This document shows, piece after piece, positions 1 through 6,574 of a DNA stretch of 7,559 nucleotides. A program made the translations under genes and the position numbers. The DNA comes from Chitinophagaceae bacterium (lineage in GTDB: Bacteria; Bacteroidota; Bacteroidia; Chitinophagales; Chitinophagaceae): contig PLXD01000485.1 of the NCBI GenBank assembly GCA_003151295.1, positions 1 to 7,559 of the forward strand, given 5' to 3'. Numbering within the stretch: position 1 is the stretch's first letter; each line of letters opens with the position of its first letter. The notes under the pieces are model-generated. The model saw only the letters and a program-made list of their open reading frames with translations. It was not told the origin of the DNA and searched no databases.

Positions 1-2
1 CG

Positions 3-77
3 GAGGCGTCGATTGCATCAACAGCCGAACGTATGGGAAGTATCGGTATGTTTACAGATCGGGACTGGCTCAATTAG
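3..77 (+). CDS. C-terminal end of an unidentified upstream gene (partial)
   Basis: The third forward frame is open from the window edge to a TAG at 75-77 and encodes 24 residues ending in GMFTDRDWLN. The composition (Ala/Ser/Thr helix, then an aromatic and acidic tail) looks like a real protein end. The other two forward frames read as arginine-rich or cysteine-rich nonsense. I do not recognise the family from so short a tail. The stop lies 75 bp before the tilS start, and no good -7 box is visible in that gap, so tilS may be read from this gene's promoter. The call rests on composition and frame only. Confidence 0.5.
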   Translation, partial: EASIASTAERMGSIGMFTDRDWLN

Positions 78-152
78 CGTGTTGCAGAGGTAATATGTCG
101 CAAAAGGTGATACGGAAGAAACAGAAACAGGGCCTTAACAAAATCGACCACT

Positions 153-1661
153 ATGGATCTATTAAAGGCTTTCACAGATTATGCAAACAGGCAACATTTA
201 TTCTCTTCCCGGGACAGGCTCTTACTGGCGGTTAGTGGGGGATTGGATTCCGTTGTCCTTTGTGAGCTATGCCATCTGGCAGGGCTGGACTTTGTGATCG
301 CCCATTGCAATTTTCAACTCAGGGGCGCCGAAAGCGACAGGGATGAGGAATTCATCCGCAAGCTCGGGGAGAAATATAATAAGCCGGTATTCATTCGGTC
401 ATTCGATACCCAAGTCTACGCCGCAGCAAAAAAACGATCTATCCAGGTTGCTGCCCGGGAGCTGCGCTACGACTGGTTCCAGGAATTGATCGCTACCGGT
501 TCATCACCCGTTGTTCCCAATTCATCACTCACCACTCAGTCCTCACCGCTCATCCCTCACGGCCGCCCCATCACCAGGATCGTTACCGCTCATCACCTGG
601 ACGATAATATAGAGACTCTGTTGATGAATTTCTTCAAAGGTACGGGCATTGCCGGGCTGAGAGGCATTCTCCCGACGCAGGGTAAGATCGTGCGGCCTCT
701 TTTATTTGCAGGAAAAGAGGAACTGCGGCTATTCGCCACACAGCGCATCCTCGAATGGGTGGAAGACAGCTCTAACGAATCCGATAAGTATACCCGCAAT
801 TATTTCCGTCACCAGGTGATCCCGCTGGTGGAGAAGGTGTATCCGGGGGCTCTGCATAACCTGGCGGATCATCTCGACCGGTTCCGCGGGATCGAATGGG
901 TATATCGCGGGGCAATCGATCAATACAAAAAGAAACTGCTGGAGCCTAGGGGTAAAGAGATCCATATCCCCGTGCTGAAACTAAAAAAATCGACGCCGCT
1001 GCCGGAGGCCCTGCGCACCCTCGTATATGAGATCATCAGAGATTTTGATTTCTCCCCGCAACAGGTGGAGGAATTGATCCGTTTCCTGGATAGCGAAACG
1101 GGCAGATATATCGAATCGGCTACCCATCGTATTCTGAAGAACCGAAACTGGCTGATCATATCCCCTCACCCCTCCGTGCAGGCCGCGCACGTTCTGATAG
1201 AATCTCCGGATGAACCCATCGTATATGAGAACGGGGAATTGCATTTTCAACAGTTTGAAACTTCACCGGATCAACCGCTGTCGATCCCCAATTCAGCTGC
1301 ATCATCTTCCTGTAACAAGTCTTCCCACAACAAGTCCTCCGGCACAGGTCAGGGACGGCCCGGGACCGACTCACCCGCTTCAAACAGCATCGCTTTTCTC
1401 GATGCCGCATCGATCCGGTTTCCCCTGCTTTTGCGAAAATGGAAACCCGGAGATTATTTCTACCCGCTGGGTATGCGCAAAAAGAAAAAACTGGCCCGTT
1501 TCCTCATCGATAATAAATTATCAGGCACCGATAAAGAGAAGATATGGGTGCTCGAAATGGATAAAAAAGTCATCTGGGTGGTAGGGCTCCGGATCGATGA
1601 CCGGTTCAGGATTTCCCCGCATACCCGGAACGCCTTAAAAATTGAATCTCGGCTGCATTAG
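153..1661 (+). CDS. tilS: tRNA(Ile)-lysidine synthase TilS
   Basis: TilS uses ATP and lysine to convert C34 of the CAU anticodon of tRNA(Ile2) to lysidine, which switches the tRNA from Met to Ile identity and AUG to AUA decoding. It acts in the cytosol and is normally essential. The N-terminal PP-loop ATPase motif SGGLDS is at residues 28-33. It is followed by the family block HCNFQLRG with a downstream SDRDEEF, by AHHLDDNIET near residues 145-154, and by GTGIAGLRG. The C-terminal TilS domain is clear from about residue 425 (LRKWKPGDYFYPLGM, then KKKKLARFLIDNKLS). At 502 residues it is longer than the roughly 430-450 I expect for the family in this group. The excess sits in two low-complexity stretches, about residues 114-138 and 371-412. 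The ATG at 153 gives the expected short lead into the PP-loop. The 3' end overlaps the rhomboid gene tail-to-tail by 27 bp. Confidence 0.96.
   Translation: MDLLKAFTDYANRQHLFSSRDRLLLAVSGGLDSVVLCELCHLAGLDFVIAHCNFQLRGAESDRDEEFIRKLGEKYNKPVFIRSFDTQVYAAAKKRSIQVAARELRYDWFQELIATGSSPVVPNSSLTTQSSPLIPHGRPITRIVTAHHLDDNIETLLMNFFKGTGIAGLRGILPTQGKIVRPLLFAGKEELRLFATQRILEWVEDSSNESDKYTRNYFRHQVIPLVEKVYPGALHNLADHLDRFRGIEWVYRGAIDQYKKKLLEPRGKEIHIPVLKLKKSTPLPEALRTLVYEIIRDFDFSPQQVEELIRFLDSETGRYIESATHRILKNRNWLIISPHPSVQAAHVLIESPDEPIVYENGELHFQQFETSPDQPLSIPNSAASSSCNKSSHNKSSGTGQGRPGTDSPASNSIAFLDAASIRFPLLLRKWKPGDYFYPLGMRKKKKLARFLIDNKLSGTDKEKIWVLEMDKKVIWVVGLRIDDRFRISPHTRNALKIESRLH
1314..1343 (+). repeat. 15-bp imperfect tandem repeat inside tilS (two units)
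   Basis: Two adjacent 15-bp units (1314-1328 and 1329-1343) both begin AACAAGTC and agree at 12 of 15 positions. They keep the reading frame and encode NKSSH then NKSSG at residues 388-397. The repeat lies in the serine-rich insertion between the middle and C-terminal domains of TilS, so it may be a trace of in-frame slippage expansion. Confidence 0.6.
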
Positions 1662-2255
1662 TTCATTCAGGAAGGTATTGATCACTTCGGGCCTGGCGGC
1701 GATGGTAAAAACGACCCCGAAAACCGCTCCCCATATATGCGCGTCATGATTGACATGGCCGCCGCCCCTTTTCGACATATAGGCGGAATATACGAGGAAC
1801 AGGACCGCGTAAACGATGGCGGGGATAGGAATGAAGAATACCTGGATGATGGTCCATGGCCTTAGCAGGACAAAAGCAAAAAGCACGGCAGAAACTGCCC
1901 CGGAAGCACCCAAGCTCCTGTATTCGGTATCATTCCGGTGCTTGATATAAGTAGGGATATTGGCAACGATCAGCGCTCCGACATACAGTACCAGATAATA
2001 ATAATGCTGCAAACCTAGTTCGCCCATATAATGCGCTTCCAGGTATTGTCCGAAAAAATAGAGGGTGACCATATTGAAGAGCAGGTGCATGAAATCGGCA
2101 TGGATCAGCCCGCAGGTAATAAAACGGTAATATTGGTGGCGTTTGGTGATGGCCGGGGGCCAGAAGATGAGGTCGTCCAGTATTTTGTGATTGTTGAAGG
2201 CGGTAACGGAGATAAGTGAGGTAAGGACAATAATACTCAGGGTAATAGTGAACAT
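1635..2255 (-). CDS. Rhomboid-family intramembrane serine protease
   Basis: This is a 206-residue polytopic inner-membrane protein with the full rhomboid signature. Rhomboids cleave transmembrane segments of other membrane proteins within the bilayer; the substrate here cannot be inferred. The HxxxxHxxxN motif is H52, H57 and N61. The catalytic serine is S118 in GASG (116-119). The partner histidine is H173 in NHDAHIWG. The Ser/His dyad is therefore intact and the enzyme is predicted active. About six hydrophobic segments fit the minimal bacterial core. There is no extra cytosolic domain. The gene is last in the minus-strand block, 32 bp after the rlmH stop, with its own -7-like box in that gap. 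It ends inside the 3' end of tilS. Confidence 0.93.
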   Translation of the reverse strand: MFTITLSIIVLTSLISVTAFNNHKILDDLIFWPPAITKRHQYYRFITCGLIHADFMHLLFNMVTLYFFGQYLEAHYMGELGLQHYYYLVLYVGALIVANIPTYIKHRNDTEYRSLGASGAVSAVLFAFVLLRPWTIIQVFFIPIPAIVYAVLFLVYSAYMSKRGGGHVNHDAHIWGAVFGVVFTIAARPEVINTFLNELMQPRFNF

Positions 2256-2273
2256 GGAAATTGGAATTTTTTT

Positions 2274-2281
2274 TAAAGATA
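2274..2281 (-). promoter_or_regulatory. Candidate -7 box for the rhomboid gene
   Basis: On the minus strand this reads TATCTTTA, one mismatch from TAnnTTTG. It sits in the 32-bp gap between rlmH and the rhomboid gene, 18 nt before the ATG, a spacing close to that of the exact boxes elsewhere in the window. No TTG was found at the usual -33 distance, so the support is the -7 match and its position only. Confidence 0.4.
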
Positions 2282-2287
2282 GGGGTT

Positions 2288-2761
2288 TTATGAATGATGG
2301 TATTTCTCGTTCCGCTGGATCGTACAGGCACGATACAATTGTTCAGCAAGTACCAGCCGGACCAGTTGATGAGGGAAGGTGAGCCGGGATAATGACCATT
2401 GATAATTAGCTCTTGACAGAACGGCCTCATCCAACCCGAAAGCGCCGCCGATCAGGAATACGAGGTTTTTCAGGCTTTCGTTGCCCCTGGCTTGGATGAA
2501 ACGGGCCAGCCCTTCCGAGTCCATTTCTTTACCTTTCCCATCGAGGGCAACCAGGTAGTCGTCTTTGTGCAACCAATCCAGTATGGTGACAGATTCCTTT
2601 TTTTTCAGGTCCATTTCCGACAGCATGCCCGTATTCCTGGGAACGGGGATGATGGTCCATTCCACCGGGTAATAATGGGCAATGCGCCCGGTAAAATCGT
2701 CCACGCCCGCCTTCACATACCTTTCATGATTTTTTCCAACCGACCAGAGTTGTATCTTCAT
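2288..2761 (-). CDS. rlmH: 23S rRNA (pseudouridine1915-N3)-methyltransferase RlmH
   Basis: RlmH is a small SPOUT-fold methyltransferase that uses S-adenosylmethionine to methylate N3 of pseudouridine 1915 in helix 69 of 23S rRNA, acting on assembled 70S ribosomes. The protein is 157 residues, the normal full length. Family landmarks are the N-terminal MKIQLWSVGK, LDGKGKEMDS at 73-82, the SAM-binding FLIGGAFG at 102-109, and the knot and C-terminal block with TFPHQLVR (128-135), EQLYRA (140-145) and the terminal YHH. The gene stands alone functionally. Its upstream gap is 196 bp, and the only -7-like match there (one mismatch, 2766-2773) is just 4 nt from the ATG, too close to be convincing. 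Start choice is secure because MKI is the conserved family start. Confidence 0.97.
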   Translation of the reverse strand: MKIQLWSVGKNHERYVKAGVDDFTGRIAHYYPVEWTIIPVPRNTGMLSEMDLKKKESVTILDWLHKDDYLVALDGKGKEMDSEGLARFIQARGNESLKNLVFLIGGAFGLDEAVLSRANYQWSLSRLTFPHQLVRLVLAEQLYRACTIQRNEKYHHS

Positions 2762-2957
2762 GCCGTAAAAATAACGATAGACTTGTCACTATTTCTGATT
2801 TTTTGATTATTTTAAACTTTTAGCAACTGAAAAGAATGAAAAAATAACCCATTGGTAATGACGTCTGGTTCCGCTTATCGTATTTTTACGCTCCCGTATC
2901 TTTCACGGTCTCGGCTATTTCCAAGCTGCTGATCTATTTAGCAGTGCTGTTCTTCCT
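2762..2957. other. Intergenic gap between the monooxygenase-like gene and rlmH
   Basis: These 196 bases are the largest gene-free stretch of the window. The rlmH-proximal half is AT-rich. Small inverted repeats are present: CGTA-TTTT-TACG at 2879-2890, and CTGCT/AGCAG at 2926-2930 and 2940-2944 with a 9-base loop. Neither is followed by a T-tract on either strand, so I do not call a terminator. A plus-strand TATCTTTC at 2898-2905 resembles a -7 box, but no plus-strand reading frame follows it. I see no small gene or known RNA here. Confidence 0.5.
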
Positions 2958-3287
2958 TCAGCGATCGTCCCCAAACCCATAATCCCTTTCAACTTTACAG
3001 ATCCTTATTTTATAAGTGCTGTACCAGCTATCCCGCCCTTTCTGTTGCGCCTCCAGGTGCTCGAGGTTCTTCTTCCAATTCCGGATCGCTTCCAGGCTGT
3101 CCCAGTAGGAGAGGGTGATCCCCAATTCGTTTCGGGCGCTCTCATATCCCAGGTAGCCGGGCTGAAGGGCGGCCAGCTCCTCCATTTTGCCAGCCATAGC
3201 GGCATATCCATGATCTCCTTCGGTGCGCAGGGAGGAAAAAATAACGGCATAGTAAGGAGGAGGAGGTGTCTTGGCGATCAGTTCCAT
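2958..3287 (-). CDS. Antibiotic biosynthesis monooxygenase-like (ABM fold) protein, YqjZ type
   Basis: This is a 109-residue protein of the dimeric alpha/beta (ferredoxin-like) ABM superfamily. Its pattern matches the subgroup resembling Bacillus YqjZ: a proline run then YYAVIFSS at the first strand, RTEGDHGY, a helix with MAGKMEEL, QPGYLGYES, GITLSYWDS, the WKKNLEH helix, and a closing RICKVERDY. Members of the wider superfamily include quinone-forming monooxygenases and heme-degrading enzymes. The substrate of this subgroup is, as far as I know, not settled, and nothing here decides it. There is no signal peptide, so a cytosolic location is likely. It lies 25 bp after the histidine kinase stop on the same strand, with an exact -7 box in between. 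The start is the ATG 17 nt beyond that box. Confidence 0.88.
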   Translation of the reverse strand: MELIAKTPPPPYYAVIFSSLRTEGDHGYAAMAGKMEELAALQPGYLGYESARNELGITLSYWDSLEAIRNWKKNLEHLEAQQKGRDSWYSTYKIRICKVERDYGFGDDR

Positions 3288-3304
3288 GCAGGTTCTTATT
3301 TCTG

Positions 3305-3312
3305 CAAAAGTA
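3305..3312 (-). promoter_or_regulatory. Candidate -7 box for the ABM-fold gene
   Basis: On the minus strand this reads TACTTTTG, an exact TAnnTTTG match, ending 17 nt before the ATG at 3287. It directly abuts the kinase stop codon (TAG, 3315-3313). No TTG was found at -33 distance, so the far half of the promoter is unsupported. Confidence 0.5.
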
Positions 3313-4839
3313 CTAAAGAAGTTTCGATGGTTTTGCCGGCAGGGTAAAGGAAAAGGCGCTGCCTTTTCCGGGTTCGCTCTCTATATGCATCGTACCGCCG
3401 TTGCGGGCAAGAAATTCTTTGCATAACATCAGGCCCAGCCCGGTCCCGGATTCGTCGGACGTACCCTTGGTCGTATAATAATCATTCCGGTTGATCTTTG
3501 CCAGGGCTTCGGAACCAATGCCGATCCCTGTATCTTCCAAAAATACTTCAATGCAGGATTCCATGGCATGCGCCCCTACGGTAATATGGCCATGCGGAGG
3601 GGTGAACTTGATTGCATTGGACAGGAGATTTCGTAGCACCAGGCCGATCATATCCTTATCGGCGAAAGCATAAATATGTGCGTCGGCCCTGCACTCTATG
3701 CTGAGCTGTTTAGCCTCCGTCTGCAGCCGGAGGGAGGCGATTACCGTGTTTATCATTTTGGATAGATCCGTCATGTCGGGCCTGACGGCATCCTCTTGCA
3801 TCTGGCTTCTGGCCCATTGCAGGAGGTTTTCCATCAGGCTGGTTGTGTAGGTCAGGTCATTCACCACGTCAGGCACCATCGATTTGATCTCTTCCGCAGG
3901 AAGATCATATTGCTGGATATTGCTGAACAGGTTCTGCAAAGCATACATCGGGGACCGCAGGTCATGGGCTATTACCGAGAAAAGTTTATTCTTGAGCGCA
4001 TTTAGTTCGGTCAGTTCACTCGTCTGCCCTTTCAGTAATGTTTCATTTTCGGCAATCGCTATTTTCTGCTGCTGGATCTCAAGATTCTTTGCTTGCAAGG
4101 TCTTGTATTGGGCCAGCATACTCAGGTGGTAGCCGGTATTCTCCTTCTTGATCAGGAAAAGTCCATAAAAAATAAAGGAAATTGCCAACAACTCGTTGAA
4201 GAAATATCCGAACGGGTTGGCCGTCGCCAATTGGTAGGTGTAATGCTTGCATACTACGGCGAGTATGAAATAACTGACCATCGAAAGGTTCACCGAATAG
4301 ATCATCTGGGTGATCTGCTGCAAAAAGAATACGGAAAGGATCCCATAGAGTATGAAAAACAACTCCACGCCCAGGTTCATCCCGCTCATGTATACGATAC
4401 TGGTAGCTAACGGGTATAAAGCAAAATAGGAATAGATGGCAACCTCATGGTGATGGTGTGCATTCATCCACAGGACCAGGAAGCTGACGATTGCAGGCAT
4501 ACAGGCCACCAGCCAGGCCATAGCCGGCAGTTTATCGTTATGGAAAAGGCCCGCAATGGGAACAATGATCCCCGTGATCAATTGCAGGAAGTTCAGTTGG
4601 TTGAAAACACGCAGTTTCCGCTTCTCATAATCATCGAGGGCATCCGTATATCCGAAAGATCTGACCTTCTCTCCGAATTGAACAGAGCTTTTTCCGAAGG
4701 CTTCTATTTTAGAGGGGATGTTAAGGCGCCCGTTTTTGTCTGCGTTCCCGGAAGATTGGAACGCCGATAGGGTATCAATAAGAGCAAGTGATCCGATTCT
4801 CTCCTGGAGGTTCATCAGTTTCTGCTGAAGGGATTTCAT
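3313..4839 (-). CDS. Orphan membrane-bound sensor histidine kinase
   Basis: This 508-residue kinase has all the catalytic boxes of the HisKA/HATPase_c class. The phospho-acceptor is H292 in AHDLRSP. The N-box is NLLSNAIKF (404-412), G1 is DTGIGIG (436-442), G2 is GTGLGL (465-470), and the C-terminus is the usual GKGSAFSFTLP. It is therefore predicted to autophosphorylate from ATP. An N-terminal cytosolic stretch of about 85 residues comes first, then roughly six hydrophobic segments between about 87 and 230. A charged, probably coiled-coil signalling helix (about 235-285) leads into the H-box. There is no recognisable periplasmic, PAS or HAMP domain; the membrane bundle itself is the likely sensor. 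No response regulator is encoded in the window, so the partner is elsewhere. A weak -7-like GATATTTG lies on the minus strand at 4906-4913. The gene is divergent from the ClC gene. Confidence 0.92.
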   Translation of the reverse strand: MKSLQQKLMNLQERIGSLALIDTLSAFQSSGNADKNGRLNIPSKIEAFGKSSVQFGEKVRSFGYTDALDDYEKRKLRVFNQLNFLQLITGIIVPIAGLFHNDKLPAMAWLVACMPAIVSFLVLWMNAHHHHEVAIYSYFALYPLATSIVYMSGMNLGVELFFILYGILSVFFLQQITQMIYSVNLSMVSYFILAVVCKHYTYQLATANPFGYFFNELLAISFIFYGLFLIKKENTGYHLSMLAQYKTLQAKNLEIQQQKIAIAENETLLKGQTSELTELNALKNKLFSVIAHDLRSPMYALQNLFSNIQQYDLPAEEIKSMVPDVVNDLTYTTSLMENLLQWARSQMQEDAVRPDMTDLSKMINTVIASLRLQTEAKQLSIECRADAHIYAFADKDMIGLVLRNLLSNAIKFTPPHGHITVGAHAMESCIEVFLEDTGIGIGSEALAKINRNDYYTTKGTSDESGTGLGLMLCKEFLARNGGTMHIESEPGKGSAFSFTLPAKPSKLL

Positions 4840-4975
4840 GGGGCTTGCATTATTTGGGTTAAGTAATAGGGTCGAACCTAAAATAAGCGTTTTAATTCAT
4901 AAACTCAAATATCCGGACAAAACTAATTAAAATGTCATTAAAAAACATTGTATAACATATTGTTTCGGAGTGATT

Positions 4976-4983
4976 TATCTTTG
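4976..4983 (+). promoter_or_regulatory. Candidate -7 box for the ClC gene; decides its start
   Basis: TATCTTTG is an exact TAnnTTTG match, 18 nt before the ATG at 5002. It lies inside the extra N-terminal codons of the longest reading frame, which begins at 4948. A transcript starting here could not include that upstream ATG. TTG triplets upstream (4948-4950 and 4960-4962) are 25 and 13 bp away, neither at ideal -33 spacing. Confidence 0.6.
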
Positions 4984-5001
4984 CGCTATTCATTTATTAC
5001 C

Positions 5002-6393
5002 ATGGGATTGATACACTGGCTTCGTACTCAGTTGAAAAGCTCCTTTGACAGCATCCGGAATGAAAAATTAAAACAAAATCTCTTACAGGCGGTCCCCTTC
5101 TGGATAGCTTCGTTGGTAACGGGTTTGATCGCCGTGCTATACACCCGGCTGTTTGCATTGGCAGAGCACGGCACCTCCTTTATTTTTCATCATTATGCCC
5201 CTCTATTGTTTATCGTATCGCCCATTTGCTTTATCGTTTCCTGGTGGGTGGTAAAGCAGTTTGCTCCTTATGCCAGGGGTAGCGGTATCCCGCAGGTCAT
5301 AGCCGCCATCGAATTGAGTACGCCCAGGTACAATGAGAAAGTGGGGAAACTGTTGAGTCTCCGGATCATTTTTGTGAAGATCCTTTCGAGCCTGATCATG
5401 GCATTTGGAGGTGGGGTAATCGGCAGGGAAGGACCCACGATCCAGATTGCAGGTTCTGTGTTCAGGAAGGTCAATCAGTGGCTTCCTAAATCCTGGCCTA
5501 AGATATCCAAACGCAATATGGTCATGACGGGCGCCGCGGCCGGCCTCGCAGCCGCCTTTAACACTCCTTTAGGCGGGATCGTATTCGCCGTGGAGGAACT
5601 CACCAAGACCCATATCAGTTATTTCAAGACGGCTTTGTTCTCCGCCGTGATCATCGCCGGACTAACGGCACAGGGCCTCCTGGGTCCTTACCTGTACCTG
5701 GGCTACCCGGATATAGGCCATCTCTCCGGCTACATCTTTTTCGGCGTGGCCCTGGTGGCCATCATGACCGGCCTGCTGGGGAGCCTGATGTCCAAAGTGA
5801 TGCTGCTCTTGTTTGCCTGGAAAGCGAAATTCCGTTTCAACTATCAACACCTCTTCTACCTGGTGGCGTGCGCCTGGATCGTTATCGCCCTGGCCTATTT
5901 CGTGAATGAGAATATGATGGGATCGGGGAAAGAGCTGATGACGACCGTATTGTTCACCCATAACAAATATTTGCCCTGGTATATGCCGCTGCTGCGGATC
6001 GTGGGCCCTATACTCTCTTTTACGAGCGGAGCGGCCGGCGGGGTCTTTGCCCCTGCCCTAAGCGCGGGTGCCAGCATTGGTTCAACGATGGCAGGCTGGT
6101 TCCATTTGTCGGAGGCCAATGCCAATCTGCTCATCCTCTCAGGAATGGTGGGGTTCCTCACAGGTGTTACCCGGACACCTTTTACATCAGCCATCCTGGT
6201 TCTCGAGATGACAGACCGGCACAACGTGATCTTTCACCTGATGCTGGCGGGGATGATCGCCAGCCTGGTCGCCCTGGTGGTCGACAGACATTCCTTTTAC
6301 GAGCGCCTCAAATACCAGTACATGCATGATCTGCTTAAAGAAGACACCCTTCCGGAACCGGCGACACAAGAAAATCCAGGATTACCGGTCTGA
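5002..6393 (+). CDS. ClC-family anion channel/transporter, probably an H+/Cl- antiporter
   Basis: ClC proteins are dimeric inner-membrane proteins that move chloride or similar anions, either as channels or in exchange for protons. Numbered from the ATG at 5002 (463 residues), the selectivity motif GSGIP is at 93-97. GREGP follows with the gating glutamate E143. GVFAP is at 347-351, and a tyrosine matching the central anion-coordinating Tyr is Y433. The second glutamate of FAVEEL (E199) aligns with the internal proton glutamate of E. coli ClC, which channels lack. Exchange is therefore the better guess. No CBS domains follow. GSGIP rather than the altered motif of fluoride-type CLCs points to chloride or nitrate. 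The reading frame extends back to an ATG at 4948, but the -7 box at 4976-4983 lies inside that extension, and the 18 extra residues do not resemble a ClC N-terminus. Confidence 0.95.
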   Translation: MGLIHWLRTQLKSSFDSIRNEKLKQNLLQAVPFWIASLVTGLIAVLYTRLFALAEHGTSFIFHHYAPLLFIVSPICFIVSWWVVKQFAPYARGSGIPQVIAAIELSTPRYNEKVGKLLSLRIIFVKILSSLIMAFGGGVIGREGPTIQIAGSVFRKVNQWLPKSWPKISKRNMVMTGAAAGLAAAFNTPLGGIVFAVEELTKTHISYFKTALFSAVIIAGLTAQGLLGPYLYLGYPDIGHLSGYIFFGVALVAIMTGLLGSLMSKVMLLLFAWKAKFRFNYQHLFYLVACAWIVIALAYFVNENMMGSGKELMTTVLFTHNKYLPWYMPLLRIVGPILSFTSGAAGGVFAPALSAGASIGSTMAGWFHLSEANANLLILSGMVGFLTGVTRTPFTSAILVLEMTDRHNVIFHLMLAGMIASLVALVVDRHSFYERLKYQYMHDLLKEDTLPEPATQENPGLPV

Positions 6394-6397
6394 CCGG
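6385..6397. repeat. Perfect short inverted repeat over the ClC stop codon
   Basis: CCGGTCTGACCGG is a 13-base perfect palindrome around a central T and contains the TGA stop (6391-6393). It could fold as a 5-bp stem with a 3-base loop. A competing pairing is CTGAC (6390-6394) with GTCAG (6404-6408). No T-tract follows, so this is not a classical intrinsic terminator. It may still mark the transcript end or protect it; that is inference. Confidence 0.35.
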
Positions 6398-6550
6398 ACG
6401 ACCGTCAGTGGACTCCCCGCCGCCGGACCTAACGGAAAAAGATTGTAAGGTGATCCTGTTTCTGCAGAATAAAACTGACTGGCATATTGTAGGAGCAGGG
6501 GAGGCGATCGTCGAGAAAAAGGGTGCGAACAATAACGGCTGCTAAGTGTT

Positions 6551-6558
6551 TATCTTTG
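6551..6558 (+). promoter_or_regulatory. Candidate -7 box for the aldo/keto reductase gene
   Basis: TATCTTTG is an exact TAnnTTTG match, 16 nt before the ATG at 6575. It shares the 10-mer TTTATCTTTG with the box ahead of the ClC gene. No TTG at a convincing -33 distance was found. It implies a transcript with a leader of only about 10 nt, separate from the ClC gene. Confidence 0.6.
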
Positions 6559-6574
6559 AAATAAAAAGGCAAAG

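Noticed and set aside
95..235. A 46-codon lysine-rich frame starting at an ATG ahead of tilS.
   Set aside because: It overlaps the tilS start and PP-loop region out of frame, has no promoter or start-site support, and its second half is just shifted tilS sequence.
1210..1584. A 124-codon plus-strand frame inside tilS.
   Set aside because: It lies wholly within the TilS coding region in another frame, and the TilS C-terminal domain motifs are unmistakable in the main frame.
1930..2430. A 166-codon minus-strand frame bridging rhomboid and rlmH.
   Set aside because: It overlaps two genes with strong family signatures in other frames and has a composition rich in Pro, Arg and Cys typical of a shadow frame.
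2766..2773. Minus-strand TATTTTTA as an rlmH -7 box.
   Set aside because: It has one mismatch and is only 4 nt from the start codon, unlike the 16-18 nt of the better boxes. The surroundings are AT-rich, so chance matches are expected.
2879..2944. Small inverted repeats as an intrinsic terminator for the ABM-fold gene.
   Set aside because: Stems are only 4-5 bp and no T-tract follows on the minus strand.
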